The position numbers and the translations under genes are program-made. Below the pieces are notes generated by a model. It saw only the letters and a program-made list of their open reading frames with translations, searched no databases and was not told where the DNA came from. Shown one piece after another: positions 7,463-16,047 of a stretch of DNA of 64,000 nucleotides. This DNA is from Anderseniella sp963700885 (GTDB lineage Bacteria; Pseudomonadota; Alphaproteobacteria; Rhizobiales; Aestuariivirgaceae). The stretch covers positions 62,001-126,000 of the forward strand of contig CAVOZJ010000002.1 of NCBI GenBank assembly GCA_963700885.1, in the 5' to 3' direction. Every line of letters starts with the position of its first letter. Within the stretch, counting starts at the first letter, position 1.

Positions 7463-9358
7463 ATGTCTGACACAGTTCAACTCCGGATCAAGCGCGATGA
7501 TGGGCAAGACCGGTCCATCATAGCCAACCGTGGCGAAACCCTGCTGGAAGCCGCGCACCGGTCCGGTGTTGAAATCACCGCGACGTGCGGCATGCGCGGA
7601 CGTTGCCGAAGCTGCCGCTGCAGAATCGTTGATGGAACCGTGCCGCCGCCAACCGTCGCTGACACCGTCCAGCTTGGCCATGAGGAAATCCGCGAACGGT
7701 TCCGGCTGGCATGTCAGACACGCCTCGTTGCAGACACCGTGATCAAGCCGATGCCGCCAAAGTCGGAGTCCGGTCATCAGCTTTTGGGCGGGCACGTCGA
7801 GACCGCGTCGCTTGAGCTTGTGTCCGGTGTCGAAAAGATTGCCGTTACGGCAAAGGCGCCGGTGTCCGAGCATCACCAGACCAGTGACATTGAAGAAGTG
7901 TTCATGGCGGTTGGTGCGCCGTTGAAATCGCGCAAAGTGCCCGGCTTTTTGCTGCAGGACCTGCCGTCAAAACTGCGTGAAAAAAAGGGCGCACTGACAG
8001 TCACCCTGTTCCGCGGTGAAATTGTCGATATCGAGGTCGGGGACACAACCGGAAAATCTTATGGTATGGCCATTGATATCGGAACCACATCCATTGTGGG
8101 ATCCCTGATGGATCTTGAAACCGGCGAAGAGCTGGCCGCTGTTGGCATGCTGAACCCGCAGGCGCCGTTTGGTGCCGACCTGATGTCACGCATCGCCTAC
8201 GCACAGTTCAAGCCGAAAAACCTGGCACAATTGCGCGGGAAAGTGCTCGGCGGCCTTAACGATCTGGTCAGACAGGCTGCTGAAAAGGCAGATGTATCGG
8301 CCGCGCATATCTACAAGATCGTAATCGTCGGCAATACCTGCATGCATCATATCCTGTTGGGGATCGATGTCAGCTACCTCGGGCTTGCGCCCTATGCACC
8401 GGCGGTGCGCGACGCCCAGACCATTGCCGCGGCCGATCTGCCCCTGAAAACAGCGCCGCGAGCCCATATCTGCACGTTGCCGATCCTGGCAGGATTTGTC
8501 GGGGCCGATGCGCTGGCCTGTGTGTTGTCAACCCGGATTTACGACAGCGACACAGTGCGCGGACTGGTCGATATCGGCACCAATGGAGAAATGGTGCTGG
8601 GTTCTAAAGACAAGCTGATTGCCTGTTCCGCGCCTGCAGGACCGGCCTTTGAGGGCGCGCAAATCCGCCACGGCATGCGTGGCGCAATCGGTGCTGTTGA
8701 GCGGGTGAGCATTTCAGACGACGTAACCTGCCGGACCATTGGTGGGGAATCGGCAGTGGGGATATGCGGCTCCGGCCTGATCGAAGCCTGCGCGCGAATG
8801 TCGGATGCAAGGGTTCTGAACCGGATGGGATCGATCAAATCCGCCGATGATCTGCCCGCAGCGGTCGCTGCCAGAATCCGCAAGGGCGACCACGGTCAGG
8901 AATTCGTGCTGGTCTGGGAGACCGAAGGCGGAAAGGCTGAGGATATCTCGCTCACCCAGGGTGATGTGCGGCAGTTGCAACTGGCCAAGGCGGCGATTTT
9001 TTCCGGCGTGATGATGCTGATGAAAGCCATGAATGTAACCGCTGACGATGTCGATGAACTGCTGCTTTGCGGCGGCTTCGGAAACTACGTGGATATTGAA
9101 AGCGCAGTCCGAATCCGCCTGTTGCCGGAAATGAGCACGCAGCGGATCACCTATGCAGGCAATGCCGCGTTGATGGGCGCGCAGATGGCTACATTGTCAG
9201 AGGCCGAGATTCAGCGCGCCGAGAGCCTGGTGGGAAAGATTGAACATGTGGCGCTGGCAGCGCGTGCGGACTTTCAGGAGCTGTTCATTGACGGCATGAA
9301 CTTCGGTGAACCGGGCATACAGGTTGTTTCGCAGCAGGATGAGGCAATTGCGGTATGA
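7463..9358 (+). CDS. Corrinoid activation protein (RACE type): [2Fe-2S] ferredoxin plus ASKHA domain, set 1
   Basis: Reductive activators of corrinoid enzymes rescue inactive Co(II) corrinoid by ATP-dependent reduction to Co(I). This 631-residue protein has an N-terminal plant-type [2Fe-2S] domain with C42, C48, C51 and C84, a linker, then a DUF4445/ASKHA ATPase region beginning near YGMAIDIGTTSIVGSL and including LVDIGTNGEMVLG and the late LCGGFGNYVD phosphate loop. The size is normal for the family. It overlaps the next gene by 4 nt, indicating translational coupling. A paralogue at 28693-30678 goes with the second methyltransferase set. Confidence 0.93.
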   Translation: MSDTVQLRIKRDDGQDRSIIANRGETLLEAAHRSGVEITATCGMRGRCRSCRCRIVDGTVPPPTVADTVQLGHEEIRERFRLACQTRLVADTVIKPMPPKSESGHQLLGGHVETASLELVSGVEKIAVTAKAPVSEHHQTSDIEEVFMAVGAPLKSRKVPGFLLQDLPSKLREKKGALTVTLFRGEIVDIEVGDTTGKSYGMAIDIGTTSIVGSLMDLETGEELAAVGMLNPQAPFGADLMSRIAYAQFKPKNLAQLRGKVLGGLNDLVRQAAEKADVSAAHIYKIVIVGNTCMHHILLGIDVSYLGLAPYAPAVRDAQTIAAADLPLKTAPRAHICTLPILAGFVGADALACVLSTRIYDSDTVRGLVDIGTNGEMVLGSKDKLIACSAPAGPAFEGAQIRHGMRGAIGAVERVSISDDVTCRTIGGESAVGICGSGLIEACARMSDARVLNRMGSIKSADDLPAAVAARIRKGDHGQEFVLVWETEGGKAEDISLTQGDVRQLQLAKAAIFSGVMMLMKAMNVTADDVDELLLCGGFGNYVDIESAVRIRLLPEMSTQRITYAGNAALMGAQMATLSEAEIQRAESLVGKIEHVALAARADFQELFIDGMNFGEPGIQVVSQQDEAIAV

Positions 9359-10335
9359 AAAAGACACGCGTGGACATGCTGTTTGGGTTCCTCGGGTCTG
9401 GCAAGACGACACTGGCAGCACGAATTCTGAAGGAATACGGGGCAAAGCGGCGTCTGGCACTTATTGTGAACGAATTCGGTGACATTGGTGTCGACGGCGA
9501 TATCCTCAAGGGCAACAGCATAGATGTGGTGCAATTGTCCACGGGATGTCTTTGCTGCACGTTGAAAGGTTCACTGGAGGCTGCAGTTCTTGAACTGGAT
9601 GCTAAGTCTGACATTGACCATATCATCATCGAAGCAACCGGTGTGGCTGAACCGGAGCAGGTAATGGCCTCATTCGCAGCTGATGAATTCGCGGAACGGT
9701 TTGAGGTCGGGCCGATGGTCACGGTGGTTGATGCTCCGAAATTCATGAAGATCCGGACCATGCTGGGGCCGTTTTACGAAGCACAGATCGAGAAGTCGGA
9801 CTATGTGATTCTCAACAAGCTCGATATGGGCGATGTTGATCTGTTCAAACAGGTCAAAACCGAGATTGAACAGTTGAATCCGGATGCGGTAATACGGTTC
9901 GCCGAGAGATGCGATGTTGATTTGAACGAGGTTCTGGATGGACCGCCGAGCACGGCGCTTCAGGACTGGGAGGCGGACGAACAGCAACAGACCCATGACC
10001 ATGACCATGGCCATGACCACGCTCACGATCATGATCATGATCATGCATTGCATGCACCAGCCAATTCGTTTGTTCTCGAGGTGCCTGATGATGTTGATCG
10101 CGATTTGCTGATAGAGCTTTATGCCAAAGCGCCTGAAAGCCTGTGGCGTTCCAAGGGGTTTGTGAGGATAAAGGGCCAGGACCACCTGGTTCAGGTTGCA
10201 ATGGGAAACGTGGAAATTACGCCGACCGAGGCACGCGACCGGCACTATCTGGTTTTCATCGGGGACGGAATTGAGCCAGGTTTTTTCACAGACTTCCTCA
10301 GGAATTCCAACCTTGGCGAGGCTGCGTCGTCATGA
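9355..10335 (+). CDS. CobW/G3E-family GTPase with His-rich metal-binding tract
   Basis: A metallochaperone-type P-loop GTPase. Walker A is GFLGSGKT (residues 11-18), the CxCC metal-binding motif is C65-L-C67-C68 in LSTGCLCC, and the G4 motif is LNKLD. Around residues 210-235 is a tract of alternating His and Asp that could bind Zn, Co or Ni. Pfam CobW_C-like sequence follows. Within a corrinoid operon it could deliver cobalt or zinc to the methyltransferase or corrinoid pathway; zinc is attractive because URO-D methyltransferases need it. It overlaps both neighbours by 4 nt. Which metal it handles is inference. Confidence 0.9.
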   Translation: MKKTRVDMLFGFLGSGKTTLAARILKEYGAKRRLALIVNEFGDIGVDGDILKGNSIDVVQLSTGCLCCTLKGSLEAAVLELDAKSDIDHIIIEATGVAEPEQVMASFAADEFAERFEVGPMVTVVDAPKFMKIRTMLGPFYEAQIEKSDYVILNKLDMGDVDLFKQVKTEIEQLNPDAVIRFAERCDVDLNEVLDGPPSTALQDWEADEQQQTHDHDHGHDHAHDHDHDHALHAPANSFVLEVPDDVDRDLLIELYAKAPESLWRSKGFVRIKGQDHLVQVAMGNVEITPTEARDRHYLVFIGDGIEPGFFTDFLRNSNLGEAASS

Positions 10336-11003
10336 TCTCAACGGCAACGCAGGACGGACCCGCCCGCTCGCAGGCAGAACTCGCCTACTGGCTGCTGGCA
10401 GAACGGATCATTCGGCTCGAATTGCCGCCGGGCGCGGTTCTGCTGGATCGTGATATCATGGCCGAAACCGGAATTGGCCGAACACCGATCCGCGAAGCGA
10501 TACAGCGCCTGGCCACCGAAGGGCTGACCGTTCACTATCCCCATCGCGGCGTTGTTGTGTCCGAGATCAGCGCAAGCAGCACCCGCAGTATTTATGAGTT
10601 CAGGGCACTGATAGACGGCGAGGCTGCACGCCTGGCAAGCCTGCGGCGATCTGACGAAGAATCCGGCACACTGACGGATATCGCCAGGGACCTGGAGACA
10701 CTGGCCAGCGGGAAAGATGTCGACAAATATGTCAGCGTCGACCGCAGCTTTTACGACGCGCTGGGCGCGGCATCGAAGAACCAGTACATAGAAGAGACCA
10801 TTCCCCGGATTTTCAATCTGCACTTGCGGCTGTGGTTCTATATTTCACAATTACGCGGTGACTGGAGCGCACTTGCCAAAGCCCATTCAGAAATGGCAAT
10901 CGAGACTGCCGATGCCATTCGCTGCAAGGATTCTGATGCGGCAAATCTCGCGGTGCGATCATACATTGCGCAACGACAGAAAGACATGCGTAACCTGATC
11001 TAG
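10332..11003 (+). CDS. GntR-family transcriptional regulator, FCD type
   Basis: Likely local regulator of the corrinoid operon. The N-terminal winged helix includes AERIIRLELPPGAVL and TGIGRTPIREAIQRLATEGL, the standard GntR helix-turn-helix. The C-terminal all-helical FCD ligand domain contains EFRALIDGEAARLAS and the later metal-linked His in KAHSEM. At 223 residues it is normal for the FCD subfamily. It overlaps the CobW gene by 4 nt, so it is part of the operon it may control; the palindrome at 5520-5546 is a candidate operator. The ligand is unknown. Confidence 0.93.
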   Translation: MISTATQDGPARSQAELAYWLLAERIIRLELPPGAVLLDRDIMAETGIGRTPIREAIQRLATEGLTVHYPHRGVVVSEISASSTRSIYEFRALIDGEAARLASLRRSDEESGTLTDIARDLETLASGKDVDKYVSVDRSFYDALGAASKNQYIEETIPRIFNLHLRLWFYISQLRGDWSALAKAHSEMAIETADAIRCKDSDAANLAVRSYIAQRQKDMRNLI

Positions 11004-11024
11004 ATTTTTTTGAAGGAGGAAACA

Positions 11025-11267
11025 ATGAGCCGTGATCTGACCAAGGAAGAGCAACAGAAGTTTGCGGATATGTATGGAACAGGCACAAAGTGCGTTTCGT
11101 GCGGGAATGCGGACGTGACAGTCAAGATCTGGGAGAAGTATGGAACCAACGCGGCTGAAATCGGTGGTGATATCAGCCCGAGTGGAATTGTCGGCGCGCT
11201 GGTTACCTGTGACGCCTGCGATCACGCAGAGACGGTGGCGCGTGCAACCTTGCTAAAGGCCGGGTGA
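11025..11267 (+). CDS. Small two-CxxC zinc-ribbon-like protein
   Basis: An 80-residue protein starting at the ATG at 11025 behind a strong AAGGAGGA site. It has two CxxC pairs: CVSCG near residue 24 and CDACDH near residue 65, spaced as in a zinc ribbon. No membrane segment or signal. I do not recognise the family. It ends the rightward operon, 27 nt from the convergent methyl-THF methyltransferase gene. Metal or metalloid binding is possible from the Cys pairs but not shown. Confidence 0.75.
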   Translation: MSRDLTKEEQQKFADMYGTGTKCVSCGNADVTVKIWEKYGTNAAEIGGDISPSGIVGALVTCDACDHAETVARATLLKAG

Positions 11268-11293
11268 AAAAACGGCAAATCAGGTCGCCGCGT

Positions 11294-12304
11294 TCAGGCA
11301 GCGACCTGGCCTCTCACATACTTCAGAAATTTCAAACCGTATTCGTCTTCTGCTGTCATGACAGCAGCCGCTCTTTCGAATTCACCTTGATCAGCTGGCG
11401 GCATCATGATTTCCGACAATGGATTCATCAGCGGATCAATCATCAGCGCATCGCAGCCGGCTTCCATGCACAGGCGAATGAAGGCATCGTTCAGCAGTTT
11501 TCGCCGTGGCAGACCGAAGGAAACGTTGGAGAGGCCTCCAAAAATGTGCACTTCCGGAAACTTCTCGCGCAGGCCCTTGACTGCATTCAGGAAATGAACC
11601 CCGAACTGAGGTCCTGCACCAACGGGGAAAACCAGCGGATCAAGGAATCGGTCACGCATGGGAACGCCTTTGTCATCCATCATTCCCATCAGCTTGGTCA
11701 GGTTTGCAATGCGTTCATTCTCGTCCTGCGGCATGCCGGCATCGCCTGATCCATTGGCGAAAATCAGGGCGCCGGCTTCCTTGCCAATGTCGATGACGAC
11801 ATCGCGGCCGGCTTCCAGGCTGACCGAGTTAATGGCCGGGCGCGACAGCGACATGTCGTAGACTTCGAGACCGGCACGCAATGTATTGGGATCCGAACTG
11901 TCCACGGCAAAGGAAACATCCGGGCATATTTTCTGAGCGGTCCTGACAATCCACCGCATGAATTCGTGGCGCTCTTCAGGGTAAACCGACAACTCATCGA
12001 CACACAGGTCAACGATGTGGGCACCGGCATTGACCTGTGCCTTGATGGCCCAGGTCAGAAAATCCATTTCCTGGTCCCGAACGCCCTGCCGGATGTGGCC
12101 GATGCGGGCGGAGCGAACCTGCTTTTCATCTTCGGGGTATTGTTCCGTGACGTCGAGAAACCCGTCGCCGCCATCCAGTGCCGGGTAACGCCAGTAAACC
12201 TTACCGTCCTTCTTCACTATGTTCTTGGAATCGGCTCGAATGCGGCGCGTCGTGTTGATGTTTTCACCGATAACAATCGGATTTTCGTCTTCAAAATTGA
12301 GCAT
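11294..12304 (-). CDS. Methyltetrahydrofolate:corrinoid methyltransferase
   Basis: Completes the transfer chain by moving the methyl group from methyl-Co(III) corrinoid to tetrahydrofolate. The 336 residues carry a pterin-binding TIM barrel: IVIGENINTTRR at the start, GAHIVDLCVDELSVYPEERH with the family Asp and Asn-like positions, FAVDSSDPNTLRAGLE, ALIFANGSGDAGMP and HIFGGLSNVSFGLP. The N-S-V pattern in PAINSVSLEAG is typical of MeTr/AcsE-type enzymes. It is transcribed leftward on its own, sandwiched between two rightward operons, and shares a 276-nt divergent promoter region with the molybdenum enzyme operon. Confidence 0.9.
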   Translation of the reverse strand: MLNFEDENPIVIGENINTTRRIRADSKNIVKKDGKVYWRYPALDGGDGFLDVTEQYPEDEKQVRSARIGHIRQGVRDQEMDFLTWAIKAQVNAGAHIVDLCVDELSVYPEERHEFMRWIVRTAQKICPDVSFAVDSSDPNTLRAGLEVYDMSLSRPAINSVSLEAGRDVVIDIGKEAGALIFANGSGDAGMPQDENERIANLTKLMGMMDDKGVPMRDRFLDPLVFPVGAGPQFGVHFLNAVKGLREKFPEVHIFGGLSNVSFGLPRRKLLNDAFIRLCMEAGCDALMIDPLMNPLSEIMMPPADQGEFERAAAVMTAEDEYGLKFLKYVRGQVAA

Positions 12305-12439
12305 ATTTCCCTCTTTAATCGCAGCGCCTGCATGTTACAATTCATGTTGCCCGCGCAGGTCACCCTGCGAGTTGCCGGGAAACCGTAGCATCCATGTTTC
12401 GATGGTAGTCATACCGGGTGTGAAGGGGGGGTATTCGCT

Positions 12440-12460
12440 GCATGTGTGACCGGCACATGC
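12440..12460. promoter_or_regulatory. Perfect inverted repeat in the divergent promoter of the methyl-THF methyltransferase and molybdoenzyme operons
   Basis: GCATGTG (12440-12446) and CACATGC (12454-12460) are exact reverse complements with a 7-nt spacer. The element lies near the middle of the 276-nt region between the divergent genes at 12304 and 12581, a typical operator position. No known regulator can be assigned. Confidence 0.45.
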
Positions 12461-12580
12461 GCGAGTGTATACGGTTTACCTGTCGCCAGAAGAATGCTGT
12501 TTCTCAGACCCTGGGCCGGTCATGCAATAATATTCGGCCATGCATCGTGAGCCGAAACCAATCACAAGTGGGAGGTTGCT

Positions 12581-14692
12581 TTGTCAAATCCGGGCATGAA
12601 GTTATCAGACCGAATAGCAAAAATTAAGAATGCAAAACTCGTCAAGAGTTTCTGCTACTCCTGCCCGTGGAACTGTCCAACAGAGGTCTACGTCCGCGAC
12701 AACAAGGTCGTCTATGTCAAAGGCAATGAAGACGCACCCAACAATATTGGCACCCGGTGTTCAAAGGGCATGGCCAGTTGGTGGATGACGCAAGATCCCG
12801 ACAGGTTGAAGTTCCCGATGTTGCGCACCAACCCAAAAGGTCAACGCGGCGAGTTCAAAAGGATCTCCTGGGATGAAGCGTTCACCTTCATTGCTGACAA
12901 ACTGAAATCCATCGCGGAAAAATACGGACCCGAGGCAGTTGCACTGACTTGCCATCATGATCCCAACACGCAGTTTTACCGGCACCTGCTGGGTGATCTT
13001 TATGGCTCGCCAAACATGTATACCCACACCTCGGGATGCGAAATGGATCGCCGTTCTGCGTGCCTGACCCTGTTTGGACACGTGTTTCCAATGCATGATT
13101 TTGCCAATTCCAGGTACGTTGTGCTTTGGGGCATGAACATGCTTGGCGCCAATCAGGGGCTTTTTGAAAGCCGTGCCCTGCTTGAGGCGAAAAAGCGGGG
13201 GGCAAGGGTCATTGTGATCGATCCCGCGTTCACCGAAACTGCGCAGAAGGCAAATGAATGGATCCCGATCAACCCCGGTACCGACGGTGCCATGGCATTG
13301 GCCATGTGCCAGTACATCATCGCCAACGGGTTGCATGACAAGGAATTCGTCAGGAAATACTGCGAAGGCTTCGACGGATTTCGGGACCATTTGAAAGACA
13401 ATGGCTATACCCCCGAATGGGCGGCGGAAAAGTGTGGAGTGGATGCCGGGACGATCAAACGCCTGGCGCACGAATTTGCTACCACGAAACCTTCCATGTC
13501 GGCAATTTTCAAGGGTTCGGGATATTATACCAACGGCAATGATGCCGGCAGGGCCTGCTACATTCTGGATGCAATATGCGGGCAGGTGGATGGACCAGGA
13601 AACCTGCACCTGAAAGACTGGGCACCGCTCGGCGCGCCGCTTGATATCCCGGAGAAGGCCAGGCGCAAGCCTGAAAAACAGCCCCTGCATGCGGCAATGG
13701 GTTATCCCATTGCCCCTGACTTGCCCAACGCACAGTTGCCAAAAGCTGTCATTGACGGTGATCCCTATCCTGTAAGAGCGTTGTTCGTGCAATCCACCAA
13801 TCCGGTGATGAGCGATCCAGATCGCGATAAAATGCTCGAGATGTTCAAACATCTCGAATTGGCGGTGGCATGTGAAGTGCTTATGAGTGAAACCGCACTT
13901 GAATGTGACATTGTTCTGCCCGAGACATCGTTCTATGAAATGGCCGAAGTACGCCAGGGACTTTGGCTGGGTGCTGAAGCAATCATCTGCCAACCGGCCA
14001 TTGAGCCGATCGGTGAATCCAAACCGCCATACGAGATCGCCAAGGGAATTGCCCAGAAGATGGGATGGGGCGAACATTTCGCCTTCGATCATTGGGAGGA
14101 CTGGGCCAAAACCGCGACTGCAAATTTGCCCGGCGGACTGGAGAAGTTGAAACAGCTTGGGTTCTGGTCGCAACCGCCCAAGTTCAACAAGTTGCCTGAT
14201 TGCCTGGCGACCAAGTCGGGCAAGATTGAAATCTACTCTCATGCCTATGTGGATGCGGGCTTCAATGCCTATCCGGAATACACTGAACGCAGCGTGCTGC
14301 CTGATGATGACTATCCCTTGCAGGTGACGCACTCAAAGCTTTCGATGCATTGCAATATCGTTACGCAGAACAACCCGCTGCTGATGGAAATCTGCCCGGA
14401 AAACTGGGTTGAAATCAATGCCGCCGATGCTGCGAAATACGCTATCGAGAATGACCAGATGGTCATCATCGAAAGCCCCAAGGACAACATCACGATACGT
14501 GCCAAGGTCGTGCAGGGACTGGTTCCGGGAGCTGTATCGATTCGACACGGACATGGCTTTGGCCATTGGGCCATGGGATCTGTCGCCAAGGGCAAGGGCG
14601 CCCATTCCAACAACCTGATGGACATTCATACCAATCCCGTCACGGGGGCCAATTGCTACAACGAATGCAAGGTGCGAGTGCGCCCGGCCTGA
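12581..14692 (+). CDS. Cytoplasmic molybdopterin oxidoreductase of the DMSO-reductase superfamily, catalytic subunit
   Basis: A bis-MGD molybdoenzyme that transfers oxygen atoms or electrons to or from its substrate. The 703 residues begin, after a short basic stretch, with a [4Fe-4S] site C25-x2-C28-x3-C32-x27-C60. Cys153 in HTSGCEMDRR is the best candidate Mo ligand, placing it near the Psr/Phs/Arr group rather than Ser-ligated DMSO reductases. No Tat signal is visible, so it should act in the cytoplasm, unlike ArrA or DmsA. The TTG at 12581 is preferred because GGGAGG stands 6-7 nt upstream; the ATG at 12596 has no ribosome site. The gene is followed by a ferredoxin, a hemopexin protein and arsRDA, so an oxyanion or methylated arsenical is an attractive substrate, but this is inference. 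Confidence 0.9.
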   Translation: MSNPGMKLSDRIAKIKNAKLVKSFCYSCPWNCPTEVYVRDNKVVYVKGNEDAPNNIGTRCSKGMASWWMTQDPDRLKFPMLRTNPKGQRGEFKRISWDEAFTFIADKLKSIAEKYGPEAVALTCHHDPNTQFYRHLLGDLYGSPNMYTHTSGCEMDRRSACLTLFGHVFPMHDFANSRYVVLWGMNMLGANQGLFESRALLEAKKRGARVIVIDPAFTETAQKANEWIPINPGTDGAMALAMCQYIIANGLHDKEFVRKYCEGFDGFRDHLKDNGYTPEWAAEKCGVDAGTIKRLAHEFATTKPSMSAIFKGSGYYTNGNDAGRACYILDAICGQVDGPGNLHLKDWAPLGAPLDIPEKARRKPEKQPLHAAMGYPIAPDLPNAQLPKAVIDGDPYPVRALFVQSTNPVMSDPDRDKMLEMFKHLELAVACEVLMSETALECDIVLPETSFYEMAEVRQGLWLGAEAIICQPAIEPIGESKPPYEIAKGIAQKMGWGEHFAFDHWEDWAKTATANLPGGLEKLKQLGFWSQPPKFNKLPDCLATKSGKIEIYSHAYVDAGFNAYPEYTERSVLPDDDYPLQVTHSKLSMHCNIVTQNNPLLMEICPENWVEINAADAAKYAIENDQMVIIESPKDNITIRAKVVQGLVPGAVSIRHGHGFGHWAMGSVAKGKGAHSNNLMDIHTNPVTGANCYNECKVRVRPA

Positions 14693-14707
14693 ACTAGGAG
14701 CTGATAC

Positions 14708-15274
14708 ATGCAACATGGATTCTTTTTCGCGGCCGAGCTTTGCGTCAAATGTCACGCCTGTGAGATTGCCTGCAAGACCTGGAACGAAGTTGAGGTTGGC
14801 CCGAGATGGCGTGAAGTTGTCAAGGTGGAAACCGGCGAATTTCCGGATGTCCAGGCGATGAACGTTTCCATGGCCTGCATGCATTGCGGTGATGCACCGT
14901 GTCAGACTGCGTGCCCGGTCAGTGCAATCAGCAAGCGAGGCGACGATGGCATAGTGCTGGTCGATCCGAAAGTGTGCATTGGTTGCGGTTTCTGCGCCTG
15001 GGCATGCCCGTTCAATGCGCCGCAGCTGACTGCAATGGCCGGCAAGATGGAGAAATGCAATTTTTGCCAGACACCCGGCAGCGAACGTCCGCATGACATG
15101 CCGCGCGCGTGCGAGGAAGTGTGTCCGACTGGCGCTATCAAGTCCGGATCACTTGCTGAACTGGCGCAGCAAAATCGGCAGAAAGTCGCGGGAAAACTGG
15201 CTGGAAGCAAGGGCATGCAAGGATTTCCGGGCGTCGTAGTTGATGGCGCCGAGCGTTTTGGCGGAAACAAATGA
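14708..15274 (+). CDS. Four-cluster [4Fe-4S] electron-transfer subunit (DmsB/PhsB type)
   Basis: The 188-residue protein has four Cys groups: CVKCHACEIAC near the start, CMHCGDAPCQTACP, CIGCGFCAWACP and a final CNFC...CEEVCP pair, enough for four [4Fe-4S] clusters as in DmsB, PhsB and NrfC. It would wire the molybdenum subunit encoded 15 nt upstream to an electron donor or acceptor. No membrane-anchor subunit (DmsC/NrfD) follows; the NarI-like protein at 26164 is a possible quinone link. The stop overlaps the next start by 4 nt. Confidence 0.94.
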   Translation: MQHGFFFAAELCVKCHACEIACKTWNEVEVGPRWREVVKVETGEFPDVQAMNVSMACMHCGDAPCQTACPVSAISKRGDDGIVLVDPKVCIGCGFCAWACPFNAPQLTAMAGKMEKCNFCQTPGSERPHDMPRACEEVCPTGAIKSGSLAELAQQNRQKVAGKLAGSKGMQGFPGVVVDGAERFGGNK

Positions 15275-15963
15275 TCGGTCCATTGGCGGCAGTTCATGTC
15301 GATTGGACCGGATCGGTCAAAACCGGACCGGTACAGGCTTTATACTTTTTCAAGAAGCGCCAGTACATCCGCTGGGACATTGAAAAAGAGCAGTTGTGGC
15401 CAGGTTATCCAAAGGATATTGCTGACGGCTGGCCCGGTCTGCAGGACAATTTTCCGGACGTTGACCTTTCCGGCGCCATTCATGTACCGGGTTGGCAAAA
15501 CAAGATCTGGTTCTTTTTTCAGGGCCGGACGGAAGCTGTCAGCTGGGATGTGGCAAGCAATAAAGTCGATGAAGCCACGACCCCGGTTCAATCTCTCTTA
15601 CCGTGTTCAGCCAGCGCCGGCGGCCCGTTTGCCCCCATCTATGTAGACCGGGGTGACAGCCAGGTGGTCTATGTCTTTCGCGGCGACGAATATACTCGCT
15701 TCACCGTCGCGGACGGATCGTTGCCAGAGAAAAGTGATGACGGGTATCCGCGAAAAATAGGGCAGGGCTGGACCGGTGGCCTGACCGTTGCACCAAGATG
15801 CGGTGTCAGCGTGAACTGGCCCAACAGGAGCTCCGCTCTCAAGAACAACAAGCTGTATTTCTTCCTGGGCGATCTTTATACGCGATGGGATATCGGCACG
15901 CACTCGAGCAATTACCGTCTGGATATTCCCGCAGGATGGGTTGGCTGGCCCAAATTTGAGTAG
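15271..15963 (+). CDS. Hemopexin-repeat (four-bladed propeller) protein coupled to a molybdoenzyme operon
   Basis: Four hemopexin-like repeats are visible at about residues 25-37 (YFFKKRQYIRWDI), 79-93 (IWFFFQGRTEAVSWD), 133-147 (VYVFRGDEYTRFTV) and 195-208 (LYFFLGDLYTRWDI), each followed by a Trp/Gly/Pro-rich turn. This spacing predicts one complete four-bladed beta-propeller of 230 residues with nothing added. There is no signal peptide, so it is probably cytoplasmic. Its start overlaps the ferredoxin stop (ATGA), implying translational coupling and matched amounts. Hemopexin folds bind metals, anions or protein partners; here it may be a third subunit, chaperone or ligand-binding scaffold. 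I know of no such subunit in characterised Mo enzymes. Confidence 0.85.
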   Translation: MIGPLAAVHVDWTGSVKTGPVQALYFFKKRQYIRWDIEKEQLWPGYPKDIADGWPGLQDNFPDVDLSGAIHVPGWQNKIWFFFQGRTEAVSWDVASNKVDEATTPVQSLLPCSASAGGPFAPIYVDRGDSQVVYVFRGDEYTRFTVADGSLPEKSDDGYPRKIGQGWTGGLTVAPRCGVSVNWPNRSSALKNNKLYFFLGDLYTRWDIGTHSSNYRLDIPAGWVGWPKFE

Positions 15964-16025
15964 AACGAAATGGCTTCACTATAAACTGATACGGATCCAG
16001 GTCCATGATGACTTGACTTTGCTAA

Positions 16026-16037
16026 ATATCTCGATAT
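16026..16037. promoter_or_regulatory. ArsR operator-like inverted repeat
   Basis: ATATC and GATAT flank a 2-nt spacer just upstream of arsR, ending 10 nt before its ATG. AT-rich short inverted repeats at this position are typical ArsR-family operators. Whether the natural site is longer cannot be told by eye. Confidence 0.45.
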
Positions 16038-16047
16038 CTTTGGAGGA

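Noticed and set aside
6443..7876. A 477-codon leftward open frame
   Set aside because: It lies antisense to the URO-D, corrinoid and activator genes, which have clear motifs and ribosome sites; its translation has no recognisable domain.
12761..14332. A 523-codon leftward open frame
   Set aside because: Antisense shadow of the Mo oxidoreductase gene, caused by codon bias; no motif or ribosome site.
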